A stretch of 64,000 bases of DNA, from NCBI RefSeq assembly GCF_001281525.1, contig NZ_LGCI01000005.1:1360824-1424823 (forward strand), read 5' to 3'. Both the position numbers and the translations under genes were made by a program. Within the stretch, counting starts at the first letter, position 1; each line of letters begins with the position of its first letter. This stretch comes from Lysinibacillus macroides. Lineage in GTDB: Bacteria > Bacillota > Bacilli > Bacillales_A > Planococcaceae. Below, in pieces: positions 25,167-33,190 of this stretch. A model generated the notes under the pieces. The model had not been told where the DNA came from and did no database searches. It saw nothing but the letters and a program-made list of their open reading frames with translations.

Positions 25167-26138
25167 ATGGGAGAAGTTCTGAAGGAAGCAATTGATGATA
25201 TTGCGCATATTGCACATGTGGAGTTGTTTACACCAACACTACAGGAAAGTATTGATTTCTTCTATGAAAGCTTAGGGTTAGAAATTGTCAAGCAAACAGC
25301 AAACAAGGCCTATATGCGTTGCTGGGGTGACTATGAGCAATACTCTATTATTTTAACGCAAGCCGATGAACCAGGTGTGGGGCATACTGCTTTTCGTGTT
25401 AAAAGCCCACAGGCATTAGAGCGTCGTGTGATAGCCATTGAGGAAGCAGGTGTTCAAGGGAAATGGATTGAGGCTGATTTTGGTCATGGACGTGCTTATC
25501 AATATCATGGACCAGATGGTCATTTAATGGAGCTTTATTTTGAAACGGAAAAATATCAAGCGCCTGAACATTTACGCCCAACCTTAAAAAATCAACCACA
25601 AAAATTTTTAGGGCGAGGGGCAGCGGTTAAAAATTTAGACCATATTAATTTTTTATCGTCTGATCCTGAAAAAGATGGTGATTTTGCTGAGCATGTACTC
25701 GGTTTACGTTTAACAGAACAAATTCGTTTAGACAATGGCACACGTCCAGCCGTTTGGTATCGTGCTAATAGCAAGTCCTATGAGCTTGTCTACACAAAAG
25801 ATGCAACTGAAGCAAAGGCCCGCTTCCATCATTTAGCCTTGTCAGTAGATACCAATGAAGGCATTTGGCGCGCGGCAAATTTATTTGTCGATCAAAATGT
25901 CTTTATCGAATTTGCACCAAGTAAACATGCGATTAACCAAACGTATTTTGTGTATGTGTATGAGCCAGGCGGTAACCGTATCGAAATTTGCTCTGGTGGC
26001 TACTTAGTAGTAGACCCAGACTTTGAGCCAATTACATGGACAGAGCAGGAACGTAAGCGTGGTCAAGCTTGGGGCAATAAAACCATTGAAAGCTTCCATA
26101 CATATGGAACGCCAATTGTCAAAGAGTTTGTGAAATAA
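25167..26138 (+). CDS. Extradiol ring-cleavage dioxygenase, VOC type
   Basis: A 323-aa type I extradiol dioxygenase of two VOC modules. Probable Fe(II)/Mn(II) ligands are in the second module: His159 (LDHINFLS), His221 or 222 (FHHLALSVD) and Glu273 (NRIEICSGG), in the H-H-E order of catechol 2,3-dioxygenases. ATG 25167 (MGEVLKEAIDD) follows AAGGGGTGATAGC; the frame is open 13 codons upstream, but there lies the operator. It opens an aromatic ring next to two hydroxyls or a hydroxyl and an amino group. First gene of the operon. Confidence 0.85.
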   Translation: MGEVLKEAIDDIAHIAHVELFTPTLQESIDFFYESLGLEIVKQTANKAYMRCWGDYEQYSIILTQADEPGVGHTAFRVKSPQALERRVIAIEEAGVQGKWIEADFGHGRAYQYHGPDGHLMELYFETEKYQAPEHLRPTLKNQPQKFLGRGAAVKNLDHINFLSSDPEKDGDFAEHVLGLRLTEQIRLDNGTRPAVWYRANSKSYELVYTKDATEAKARFHHLALSVDTNEGIWRAANLFVDQNVFIEFAPSKHAINQTYFVYVYEPGGNRIEICSGGYLVVDPDFEPITWTEQERKRGQAWGNKTIESFHTYGTPIVKEFVK

Positions 26139-26164
26139 ATGAATGCTATATCGGAGGGATAAGG

Positions 26165-26896
26165 ATGATTGATTCAACAACAAACGTACTCATTGTGAGT
26201 GCACATGCCGCAGACTTTGTATGGCGCAGTGGTGGTGCTATTGCAAAATATGTGAAACAGGGTGCAAACGTCCATTTAGTTATTTTAAGTTATGGTGCTC
26301 GGGGTGAGTCCAATGATTTATGGAATATAGAGGGACAAACATTAGAAAACGTAAAAGCGCAACGTAAAGCAGAGCTTGAGGCAGCCGCTAAATGCCTAGG
26401 TGTGACCAATATTGAAATTTGGGATTACCAAGATTATCATATGAGGCTTGATGAAGAGCGTATGGAACGTTTAGTTTACAAAATACGTGCTGTCCAGCCA
26501 CATATCATTATTACACACGGTCCTCGTGACGCATTTAATCCTGATCATGAAGCCGTCTCAAAATTTGTCTTTGATGCTAGCGTACTATCCACTTCCAACG
26601 GTGTACGTTTAGAGGGGACAAAGACGGCAAAGCAAGCGAAAATCTTTGGCTTTGAACCTCATCAATCTGAGATCTCTGACTTCAAGCCAGATGTGATTTT
26701 AGATATTTCAGAAGTATATGAGCAAAAGAAAGCAGCGATGGAATGCTTTAAGGCGCAAAAACACTTAATTCAGTACTATGGCTATAAAGCAGAGCTACGT
26801 GGCAATCATGCGCGCCGTTGCTCTGGTAACAACGACTATAAACAAGCGGAGGCATTCAGCAGATTCTTCCCCTATGTTGGATGTGAATTTGTGTAA
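26165..26896 (+). CDS. PIG-L family protein, GalB-like (4-oxalomesaconate hydratase type)
   Basis: A 243-aa protein of the LmbE/PIG-L fold. Where deacetylases have AHPDDE, this has SAHAADFVWRSGGAIA at residue 12, close to the AHSADFVWR form that I associate with GalB, the 4-oxalomesaconate hydratase of gallate breakdown. Other motifs: ILSYGARGESNDLW, THGPRDAFNPDHEAV near 119 and FEPHQSEISDFKPDVILDIS. The substitution argues against N-deacetylation. It would add water to the ring-cleavage product. It overlaps the aldolase gene by one base. Exact substrate not proven. Confidence 0.75.
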   Translation: MIDSTTNVLIVSAHAADFVWRSGGAIAKYVKQGANVHLVILSYGARGESNDLWNIEGQTLENVKAQRKAELEAAAKCLGVTNIEIWDYQDYHMRLDEERMERLVYKIRAVQPHIIITHGPRDAFNPDHEAVSKFVFDASVLSTSNGVRLEGTKTAKQAKIFGFEPHQSEISDFKPDVILDISEVYEQKKAAMECFKAQKHLIQYYGYKAELRGNHARRCSGNNDYKQAEAFSRFFPYVGCEFV

Positions 26897-27606
26897 TGCA
26901 AAAATATGTGGTTAAAGAGATTCAGCGTCCAACACTAGCACTCTTGCAGCAATATCATCAACTAGATGTTTCCACGGTTTATGAGGCACAAGGCAAGCAA
27001 GGAATTATGAACTCGCGCCTAAAGCCAATTTTATCGAATAAGATGATTGTCGGGCCTGCTGTCACTGTTATTTGTCAGGCGGGTGACAATCTTATGATTC
27101 ATGCAGCCATTGAAGTGTGTAAACCAGGCGATATTTTGGTCATTACTACAGCAGGCGATTGTGTAGCAGGAATGATTGGTGAATTAATCGTCACAGCGTT
27201 AATGAAAAAAGGTGTTCAGGGTGTCATTATTGATTCGGGGATTCGAGATGTTCGACAGCTTCGTGCATTAGACTTCCCTGTTTGGACACGTGATATTTTA
27301 TCGCAGGGAACAAACAAAATTAAGGGCGGCTGGGTCAATGCACCAGCAAACTGCGGAGATGTTACAGTAGCACCTGGTGACTTAATTATGGCAGATGATG
27401 ATGGAGTCGTTGTCATTAAAAAAGAAGACCTGCAAAGCACATTGGATTTATCCAATGCCCGCCTTAGAAAAGAAGAGGGTACAAAGGCGAAAATTGACAG
27501 TGGTCAAATTAGTGTAGATTTCTACAATTTGCGCCCTGTTTTAGAGGCAGAAGGCGTTGTTTATTATGAAAATGAAGAAGAATTATTACAGGCTAAACAT
27601 TCATAA
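26896..27606 (+). CDS. RraA-fold aldolase, GalC-like (4-carboxy-4-hydroxy-2-oxoadipate aldolase)
   Basis: A 236-aa protein of the RraA/HMG-CHA aldolase family, which splits 4-carboxy-4-hydroxy-2-oxoadipate into pyruvate and oxaloacetate and can decarboxylate oxaloacetate. The conserved core is GELIVTALMKKGVQGVIIDS followed by GIRDVRQLRALDFPVW, with the catalytic Arg-Asp pair, then GDVTVAPGDLIMADDDGVVV. It starts on the last base of the GalB-like gene (TAATG), so they are coupled, fitting consecutive steps of one pathway. Confidence 0.85.
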   Translation: MQKYVVKEIQRPTLALLQQYHQLDVSTVYEAQGKQGIMNSRLKPILSNKMIVGPAVTVICQAGDNLMIHAAIEVCKPGDILVITTAGDCVAGMIGELIVTALMKKGVQGVIIDSGIRDVRQLRALDFPVWTRDILSQGTNKIKGGWVNAPANCGDVTVAPGDLIMADDDGVVVIKKEDLQSTLDLSNARLRKEEGTKAKIDSGQISVDFYNLRPVLEAEGVVYYENEEELLQAKHS

Positions 27607-27619
27607 GGGGGCGTAAGGG

Positions 27620-28000
27620 ATGGTAAAGCGTGAGGTATTGCATATTAAAGGCTCTGAACATCAAAATCCAATTCCTACTGCTGTGAAAATTGGCAATATG
27701 GTTTATACATCTGCCTTAATCGGCTCAGATCCAGAAACAGGGGAGATGCCGGAGGATGTCAATAAGGAAATTCGCAATCTCTTTTATTACGTAGAAGAAA
27801 TTATGAAGGCTGCGGGGGGGACTACCGACAATATTGCCCACCTTAGCGTCTATATGGTGGATCGAAAATATAAGGAAAATGTCAATATTGAATGGCTAAA
27901 AATGTTTCCACATGCGGATAATCGTCCAGCACGCCATACAACAGAAAAAAGCTTACGACAGGGTTTACGTGTGCAATTTGAAATGACCGCTGTACTTTAA
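27620..28000 (+). CDS. RidA/YjgF family protein
   Basis: A 126-aa RidA-fold protein: IPTAVKIGNMVYTSALIGSD near residue 15 and NIAHLSVYMVDRKYKENVNI near 72, ending RQGLRVQFEMTAVL. RidA proteins hydrolyse enamines and imines; one branch includes 2-aminomuconate deaminase of aminophenol breakdown. Set within this operon, it suggests that the substrate carries an amino group or that an imine by-product arises. Arg residues near the C-terminus (RPARHTTE) may bind a carboxylate. GGGGGCGTAAGG precedes the ATG. Confidence 0.82.
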   Translation: MVKREVLHIKGSEHQNPIPTAVKIGNMVYTSALIGSDPETGEMPEDVNKEIRNLFYYVEEIMKAAGGTTDNIAHLSVYMVDRKYKENVNIEWLKMFPHADNRPARHTTEKSLRQGLRVQFEMTAVL

Positions 28001-28032
28001 TGTTCGGTATTCAATAAAAAGGGGTGGAAGTC

Positions 28033-29046
28033 ATGAAGAAATGGTTTTGTATGCTAGTATTAGGTGCTTTAGCAGTAGTATTAGCGGCTTGTGGTGGTGA
28101 TTCAACAGGTGGTGGGTCAGGCGATACATCGGATGCAGACAAGGGGCAAGCTTACACATTTAAGCTAGGTCATGAAGCAGCCGATTCACATATTAAGTTT
28201 AAAGTTGCTGAAAAGTTCGCTGAGGAGCTTGAAAAAAATTCAGATGGTCGTATGAAGGTAAATATCTATCCAGCCAATCAATTGGGCAAAGAAGCGGATA
28301 TGCAGCAGCAAGTGGAGTCGGGCACTTTAGATTTTGCCATTTTAAGTAATGGGACGATGAGTAGTATTTCTGAATCGATTAATGGGTGGTTTATGCCCTA
28401 TTTGTTTGAGGATTTAGAGGCAGCCGCTAAAGCCTCAAGCTCTGAGCCTGCTAAACAGATGATGACAGACCTTGAAGATAAAAGCATGATAGGCTATGGT
28501 GTTTTCTTTGCAGGTCAACGCCACATTATCGCTAGTAAAGGGCTTCAATCTGTAGCAGATTTAAAAGGGTTAAAAATCCGTATTCCTGGTAGCCCTGTGT
28601 TCGAATCTTATTATAAAGCTTTAGGGGCGGGCCCAGCTTCCATGCCTTTACCAGAGGTTTATACATCCTTATCAACAGGGGTAATTGATGCAGTGGATAC
28701 GGATTTAGATGCAGCGGTATCACAAAAATTTTACGAAGCAGCAGAAGTGCTTACGTTAACAGGTCATATTGTTTTCCCAGAAGTAGTCATTGGCAGCAAA
28801 AATGTCATAGATGGCTTAAGTGAAGAAGATCGTCAAATCATAGCAGATACTTGGCAATCCGTGATTGATTGGGGTGTACAAGAAGGGATCGCTAAAAACG
28901 ACGCATTGTTACAAGAGTTAAAAGATTTAGGTGTGACAGTAAATGAAATCTCTGACCTTACAGCATTTAAAGAAGTAAGTAAGAGTGTCTATGAGCAATA
29001 CTCTTCAAACGATACCATTAAAGCATTTATTGAAGCGAATCAATAG
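28033..29046 (+). CDS. TRAP transporter substrate-binding protein (DctP)
   Basis: A 337-aa lipoprotein (lipobox VLAAC, Cys near residue 20) of the DctP family. It shows FKLGHEAADSHIKFKVAEKF, NIYPANQLGKEADMQQQVES and GLKIRIPGSPVFESYYKALG; the conserved arginine in KIRIP normally grips the carboxylate of the ligand. ATG 28033 follows AAGGGGTGGAAG. It feeds a carboxylic-acid substrate to the DctQM pair behind it. Confidence 0.9.
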   Translation: MKKWFCMLVLGALAVVLAACGGDSTGGGSGDTSDADKGQAYTFKLGHEAADSHIKFKVAEKFAEELEKNSDGRMKVNIYPANQLGKEADMQQQVESGTLDFAILSNGTMSSISESINGWFMPYLFEDLEAAAKASSSEPAKQMMTDLEDKSMIGYGVFFAGQRHIIASKGLQSVADLKGLKIRIPGSPVFESYYKALGAGPASMPLPEVYTSLSTGVIDAVDTDLDAAVSQKFYEAAEVLTLTGHIVFPEVVIGSKNVIDGLSEEDRQIIADTWQSVIDWGVQEGIAKNDALLQELKDLGVTVNEISDLTAFKEVSKSVYEQYSSNDTIKAFIEANQ

Positions 29047-29149
29047 CTAGACGTGGCTGTCCATTCAGCGCTGTTAGAAAATGTGAGGGGTGGTAGGGGT
29101 GTTCAACAACATTCCTACCGTTCTTATTTTGCAGAGGAGGAAGGTAAAG

Positions 29150-29665
29150 ATGAAAATAATAGCGACGATTAGCACTACTCTCTATAAAATGGAAAAGGTA
29201 CTAGCTGTTATTTTAATGAGTGTGATGCTAGGGAGTATTGCCTTAGGTGTGGTATTTCGATACTTCTTCGGTAACCCTTTAACTTGGACAGATGAATTGG
29301 CGGTCTATATGCTGATTTGGCTAACCTTTGTAGGGGGAAGCATGAGCGTTAAAAGTGGGAAAGCTGCTAGCTTAGATTTAGTCTTTGAAAGAGTACAATT
29401 AATATGGAAGAAAATCTTTTTAATCGTCGGCTATGCCTGTGCGATCCTCTTTGCGGCGATTGTAGCGTATATGGCGATTCAGTGGATTTCAAACCCTTCC
29501 ATTCAAACAAAAATATCACCTGGATTAAAAATTTCGATGTTTTTACCTTATCTAGCTATTCCATTTGGCTTAGTGTGCTTAACGGTGCATTCCTTTCATC
29601 ATTTCATTCAAGCATTTACATATAAAGAGAACGATACAGGGGATGAGGGGAGTGAGGTAAAATGA
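29150..29665 (+). CDS. TRAP transporter small permease (DctQ)
   Basis: A 171-aa protein with four membrane segments; VVFRYFFGNPLTWTDELAVY followed by MLIWLTFVGGSMSVKSGKAA is the DctQ signature. ATG 29150 follows GAGGAGGAAGGTAAAG; the frame is open 20 codons upstream without a better site. Its stop overlaps the DctM start (ATGA). Confidence 0.9.
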   Translation: MKIIATISTTLYKMEKVLAVILMSVMLGSIALGVVFRYFFGNPLTWTDELAVYMLIWLTFVGGSMSVKSGKAASLDLVFERVQLIWKKIFLIVGYACAILFAAIVAYMAIQWISNPSIQTKISPGLKISMFLPYLAIPFGLVCLTVHSFHHFIQAFTYKENDTGDEGSEVK

Positions 29666-30939
29666 CAGCAACGCTAATTGTATTTTTTCTGCTGCTATTA
29701 TTAAAAGTGCCAATTGCCTTAATTTTAGGGATTGTTAGCCTAGTTTATATTGTGGTGACTCAACAATTTTTCTTATTAAACAATATACCTCAGCAGCTAT
29801 TCTCAGGGGTACAAAGCTTTAGCCTATTAGCCATTCCCTTATTTATGTTAGCTGGAGAGCTTATGAATGCCTCAGGAATTACAGTTCGTTTAATCGAATT
29901 TGCCAAAAAATCAGTAGGTCACTTTAGAGGGGGACTTGCCTATGTAAACGTTGTGGCCAATATGTTCTTAGCCTCGATTATTGGCTCGGCAACAGCACAA
30001 ACAGCGATGATGAGTAAAATTATGATTCCTGAAATGGAAAAAGCGGGCTATAAACGCGAGTTTGCAGCGGCAACCACTGCATCCGCTGCCATGCTAGGGC
30101 CGATTATCCCACCAAGCATGCTATTTATCATTTATGCTGTTGGCGCGAGTGTCTCGGTTAATGATATGTTTATGGCTGGTATAATCCCTGGTATTTTGTT
30201 AGCGCTTTCGTTTATTGTGTTAATTATGATTTTAGGCATAAAAAATAGCTATCCAAGCTCTGAAAAAGCTGCATTTCAGGAAGTTATTCGTGCATTTGTA
30301 AAAATTATTCCAGCATTACTAGTGCCAGCCTCCATTATTGTTGGTACAATTTCAGGTATATTTACAGCAACAGAATCTGCCGCAGTTGCCTGTATTGTCG
30401 CCATTTTAGTTGGGAAATTCTTTTATAAGGAACTTACATTCCAAGAGTTCCCGTCACTGTTAATTAACGCGACAATTGCTACCGCTGTTGTGACATTATT
30501 AATGTCTACTGCCAGTATGTTTGGATGGATTTTAGCGTTTGAACGTATTCCGCAAACAATGGTGGAAGTAATGGGGAATATTTCTACGAATCCATGGGTA
30601 TTTTTATTATTGGTCAATATTTTCTTATTAGTAACAGGTATTTTCCTAGATGAATTAGCGGTGATGATTATTTTATTACCAATCTTTATGCCACTTGTTC
30701 ATAGCTTTAATATTGACCCTGTACACTTTGGCGTTATGCTATGCTTAAATGCAACAATTGGCTTACTAACACCGCCTGTAGGTGCTGGCTTATTTATTGC
30801 CTCTAGTGTTGGTAACGTCAAGATGGAAAAATTAATTCGGGCCATCATTCCCTTCGTGCTAGTGGCTATTTTTGTGCTATTCTTAATAACGTATATTCCA
30901 GCACTCACAACATGGTTACCAAGCATAACAGATAAATAA
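29662..30939 (+). CDS. TRAP transporter large permease (DctM)
   Basis: A 425-aa protein with about 12 membrane segments, the ion-coupled channel subunit. Typical motifs are AIPLFMLAGELMNASGITVR, ANMFLASIIGSATAQTAMMS and TPPVGAGLFIASSVG. It overlaps DctQ by four bases and ends the catabolic operon before a hairpin. Together with DctP and DctQ it would import the acid that the upstream enzymes break down. Confidence 0.92.
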   Translation: MTATLIVFFLLLLLKVPIALILGIVSLVYIVVTQQFFLLNNIPQQLFSGVQSFSLLAIPLFMLAGELMNASGITVRLIEFAKKSVGHFRGGLAYVNVVANMFLASIIGSATAQTAMMSKIMIPEMEKAGYKREFAAATTASAAMLGPIIPPSMLFIIYAVGASVSVNDMFMAGIIPGILLALSFIVLIMILGIKNSYPSSEKAAFQEVIRAFVKIIPALLVPASIIVGTISGIFTATESAAVACIVAILVGKFFYKELTFQEFPSLLINATIATAVVTLLMSTASMFGWILAFERIPQTMVEVMGNISTNPWVFLLLVNIFLLVTGIFLDELAVMIILLPIFMPLVHSFNIDPVHFGVMLCLNATIGLLTPPVGAGLFIASSVGNVKMEKLIRAIIPFVLVAIFVLFLITYIPALTTWLPSITDK

Positions 30940-30969
30940 ATGCTGTGATAGCTTATATGATAATTGCCC

Positions 30970-31012
30970 ACAAGCGGCTGTGTTGAAATCGCTATTTCAG
31001 TACAGCCCCTTT
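30970..31012 (+). terminator. Terminator after dctM
   Basis: GGCTGTG.TGAAAT pairs with ATTTCA.TACAGCC around four bases, then CCCTTTCTT. A moderate T run. Confidence 0.6.
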
Positions 31013-31098
31013 CTTATCAGCTTCTATTGTATTGTCAAAAGAACATCTTTATATTATTACTATAAGGTAATTTTAAACTATTGAAATGAGGGGTTATC

Positions 31099-31740
31099 TT
31101 GAAAAGGCCAACAGAAATTGCCTATGAATTTATAAAAGAAAGAATACTGGAGGGCATTTATCAACCTTCACAAAAGCTCATTGAAAATGATCTATCACTC
31201 GAAATTGGTGTGAGTCGTAATACGGTCAAAAAAGCGTTATTAAAGTTAGAACAAGAGAACCTCGTTGTATTAGAAAAAAATAAGGGCGCAACGATTAAAT
31301 CCTTTTCACTCGATGAAATTAATAACTTTTTAAAAATTCGTGAAGTGTTAGAGGGATTAATTGCTTCAGATGCAGCGCAAAATATTACAGCAGAAGATTT
31401 ACAAAAGCTCGACACCATTTTAATGGAAATGAAAAGTCATCTCCAAAATCATGACTTTGATGCCTATTCACAAAGCAATTTAGATTTCCATGAAGTCATT
31501 TACAATGCCTCGCATAATCAACAGGCTGTAGATATGGTCAAAATCATTAAACAGCAACTAAAAAGATTACAATTTAAAACCATTCTGGTGCCAGGGCGTA
31601 ATGAAAATTCATTAGAAGAGCATCGTCATATTTTAGAAGCCTTACAAAACCATGATGCTGAGCAAGCGGAAAACTATTTAAAACGCCATGTTGAAAATAT
31701 CCGCCATACCATTTTAAACAATTACAATGTCCTTTTGTAA
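31099..31740 (+). CDS. GntR-family regulator (FadR type) of the catabolic cluster
   Basis: A 213-aa regulator: winged helix (IENDLSLEIGVSRNTVKKAL near residue 30) and a helical FCD ligand domain with likely metal-binding residues in SNLDFHEVIYNASHN and EEHRHILEALQNHDAEQAEN. It starts at TTG 31099 behind TGAGGGG. FCD-domain GntR proteins usually answer to carboxylic acids, which suits a TRAP-coupled pathway. It most likely binds the two ATTGTTCAACAAW sites at the cluster promoters; no such site is seen before its own gene. Confidence 0.88.
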   Translation: MKRPTEIAYEFIKERILEGIYQPSQKLIENDLSLEIGVSRNTVKKALLKLEQENLVVLEKNKGATIKSFSLDEINNFLKIREVLEGLIASDAAQNITAEDLQKLDTILMEMKSHLQNHDFDAYSQSNLDFHEVIYNASHNQQAVDMVKIIKQQLKRLQFKTILVPGRNENSLEEHRHILEALQNHDAEQAENYLKRHVENIRHTILNNYNVLL

Positions 31741-31919
31741 AATAAGCATCGATGAAAAATGGACACCGCCTATAGCTAAGGCTAGTGAGAGGATCGGCAA
31801 GTACTTCTTCTGGATATATGGGTGGGAATATTTAACTGTTAATTACAAAAAAACGACATTGCATGATCGTTCTTGTAAGTGGAGTAGGACATTGAAAAAA
31901 GTTCAAAATCTAGTGTTCA
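31741..31919 (+). other. Gene-free stretch before the first cobalamin riboswitch
   Basis: A frame reading KWTPPIAKASERIGKYFFWI is open here but has no start site of its own; nothing else is recognised. Confidence 0.3.
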
Positions 31920-31948
31920 TTGACTTCTAAATTCCACTCCTCTACAAT
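31920..31948 (+). promoter_or_regulatory. Promoter of the first cobalamin riboswitch
   Basis: TTGACT (31920-31925), 17 nt and TACAAT (31943-31948), about 25-35 nt before the aptamer. Confidence 0.75.
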
Positions 31949-31974
31949 AAATGCTAGGAGGAATAGAATTCCTT

Positions 31975-32190
31975 CACAACTAAATAGCGTGTAGTAATAG
32001 GTGTAAATTGCGTGCAATTTACTTAAAAGGGAAGTCGGTGCGAATCCGACACTGTCCCGCAACTGTAAATGTGAGCGACCTTTCAGCAACCACTGTCCTT
32101 GGACGGGAAGGAGAAGGGAAGCGATGACCATAAGTCAGGAGACCTGCCTATTACAAGTACACACCATAACCTACGAGGAATAGGAGGTGG
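31975..32190 (+). promoter_or_regulatory. Cobalamin riboswitch 1
   Basis: The aptamer core is clear: AAAAGGGAAGTCGGTGCGAA, then CACTGTCCCGCAACTGTAAA, and the B12 box AGTCAGGAGACCTGCC (32133-32148). Just after it, ACCTGCCTATT can pair with AATAGGAGGT, the ribosome binding site of the next small ORF, with one bulged G; this points to control of translation. The next terminator lies beyond that ORF, so the ORF is between the aptamer and the first transcript end. Confidence 0.9.
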
Positions 32191-32191
32191 C

Positions 32192-32317
32192 ATGTTGACA
32201 AAACAGAATGCTCTGTTCGTCACAGTACGTCAAACGCCCAACGAAAATGAAAGTGTTCATCCTTGGACATATTCAATTTTAGATGAGGCTTATTTGGCAT
32301 TGTGTGATGAAAGATGA
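32192..32317 (+). CDS. 41-residue protein under cobalamin control
   Basis: The frame MLTKQNALFVTVRQTPNENE, then SVHPWTYSILDEAYLALCDE and R, starts behind ATAGGAGGTGGC, a strong SD that the riboswitch appears able to mask. It has no membrane segment and is mildly acidic at the end, with one Cys and one His. It does not look like CbtB or another known B12-linked small protein. A terminator follows directly, so it may be the sole product of the main riboswitch transcript. It could also be a remnant; I cannot tell from one genome. Confidence 0.5.
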   Translation: MLTKQNALFVTVRQTPNENESVHPWTYSILDEAYLALCDER

Positions 32318-32322
32318 TAAAG

Positions 32323-32360
32323 TAAAGGATTTCCTCGACACGTAGGGAATCCTTTTTGTT
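32323..32360 (+). terminator. Terminator after the riboswitch-controlled ORF
   Basis: AAAGGATTTCC and GGGAATCCTTTTT pair around CTCGACACGTA, ending in TTTTTGTTTT. Confidence 0.75.
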
Positions 32361-32390
32361 TTGCAAATATGTACGCAAAGGGGATAAAAA

Positions 32391-33113
32391 ATGAAGCATT
32401 ATATGGATATAAAAATTTGTAAGCAGCCACGGACAGAGGTAGCTAAAAAGGCGAAAACACGAATGGCTGTGGAGTCGCTGATCGATCGATTATTAGCAAC
32501 GAAGCTTATTCGCAATGACCGATTTTTTGAGCAAATTTTATATAATAAAGAAATTGTTTGGCTACAAAATGGCGAGGTGGATGGTCATCTTTTTGCAAAG
32601 GCAGCGCTAGCAGACCAGCTAAAAACAAAGACAAACGGCTTTATGATGTATATGCCGACAAATCCAATTGTTTATGAGGTGGATGGAGAGCTGTATCATT
32701 TACTGACACGTATTGATTCAACGCGTGCCAAGCCGAATCTTGCGCGCCTGTCGCAGGAGCCCAAGCCTGTGTTAAGTGCTGCTCGTGTTAATGATTTATT
32801 ATGCTCGATTGTTATGCGCTTTTATGAAACCTATATGCATGATTTAGCGCCAATTCCTTATACGGAGCAATTAATGGCATTTGTGCAGCAGGAGTATACG
32901 CAATTTTTACAAGCTGTTCAAGCGTTAAATGATGTTCATTTCAATTGGCATCCTCGCGGCAACGGTCATAGCAAGCTATTGCAATTAATTGCAGACCTAC
33001 AAATGATTAAAAGTCATCCAGGCAAGCTCTTAATTGATTTTGCCAATACGCATGACTATGTTGTCGTGAAGCCTGCTTATTTGCCAGCAAAGCCAGCTCA
33101 GCAAGCACTATAA
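32391..33113 (+). CDS. Hypothetical protein, 240 aa
   Basis: A soluble protein with AAAGGGGAT before the ATG. It has a basic helical start (KQPRTEVAKKAKTRMAVESL), a middle of mixed structure (GFMMYMPTNPIVYEVDGELY) and a helical end with FNWHPRGNGHSKLLQLIADL. No domain is recognised. It lies behind the terminator of the riboswitch transcript, so readthrough could place it under cobalamin too. Terminator follows. Confidence 0.6.
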   Translation: MKHYMDIKICKQPRTEVAKKAKTRMAVESLIDRLLATKLIRNDRFFEQILYNKEIVWLQNGEVDGHLFAKAALADQLKTKTNGFMMYMPTNPIVYEVDGELYHLLTRIDSTRAKPNLARLSQEPKPVLSAARVNDLLCSIVMRFYETYMHDLAPIPYTEQLMAFVQQEYTQFLQAVQALNDVHFNWHPRGNGHSKLLQLIADLQMIKSHPGKLLIDFANTHDYVVVKPAYLPAKPAQQAL

Positions 33114-33114
33114 G

Positions 33115-33147
33115 CCCAAGCCCTCCAAAATGCGGAGGGCTTATTTT
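33115..33147. terminator. Terminator between convergent genes
   Basis: AAGCCCTCC and GGAGGGCTT pair around AAAATGC; TATTTTC follows on the plus strand. Confidence 0.75.
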
Positions 33148-33190
33148 CATAGTAAAGAGCGCAGAGGTGAAATCCCCGTAACCGCCCCCG

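Noticed and set aside
26165..26896. BshB-type N-deacetylase of bacillithiol synthesis
   Set aside because: The AHPDD metal motif is replaced by AHAAD-FVWR and the gene is tied to an aldolase and a dioxygenase, not to bsh genes.
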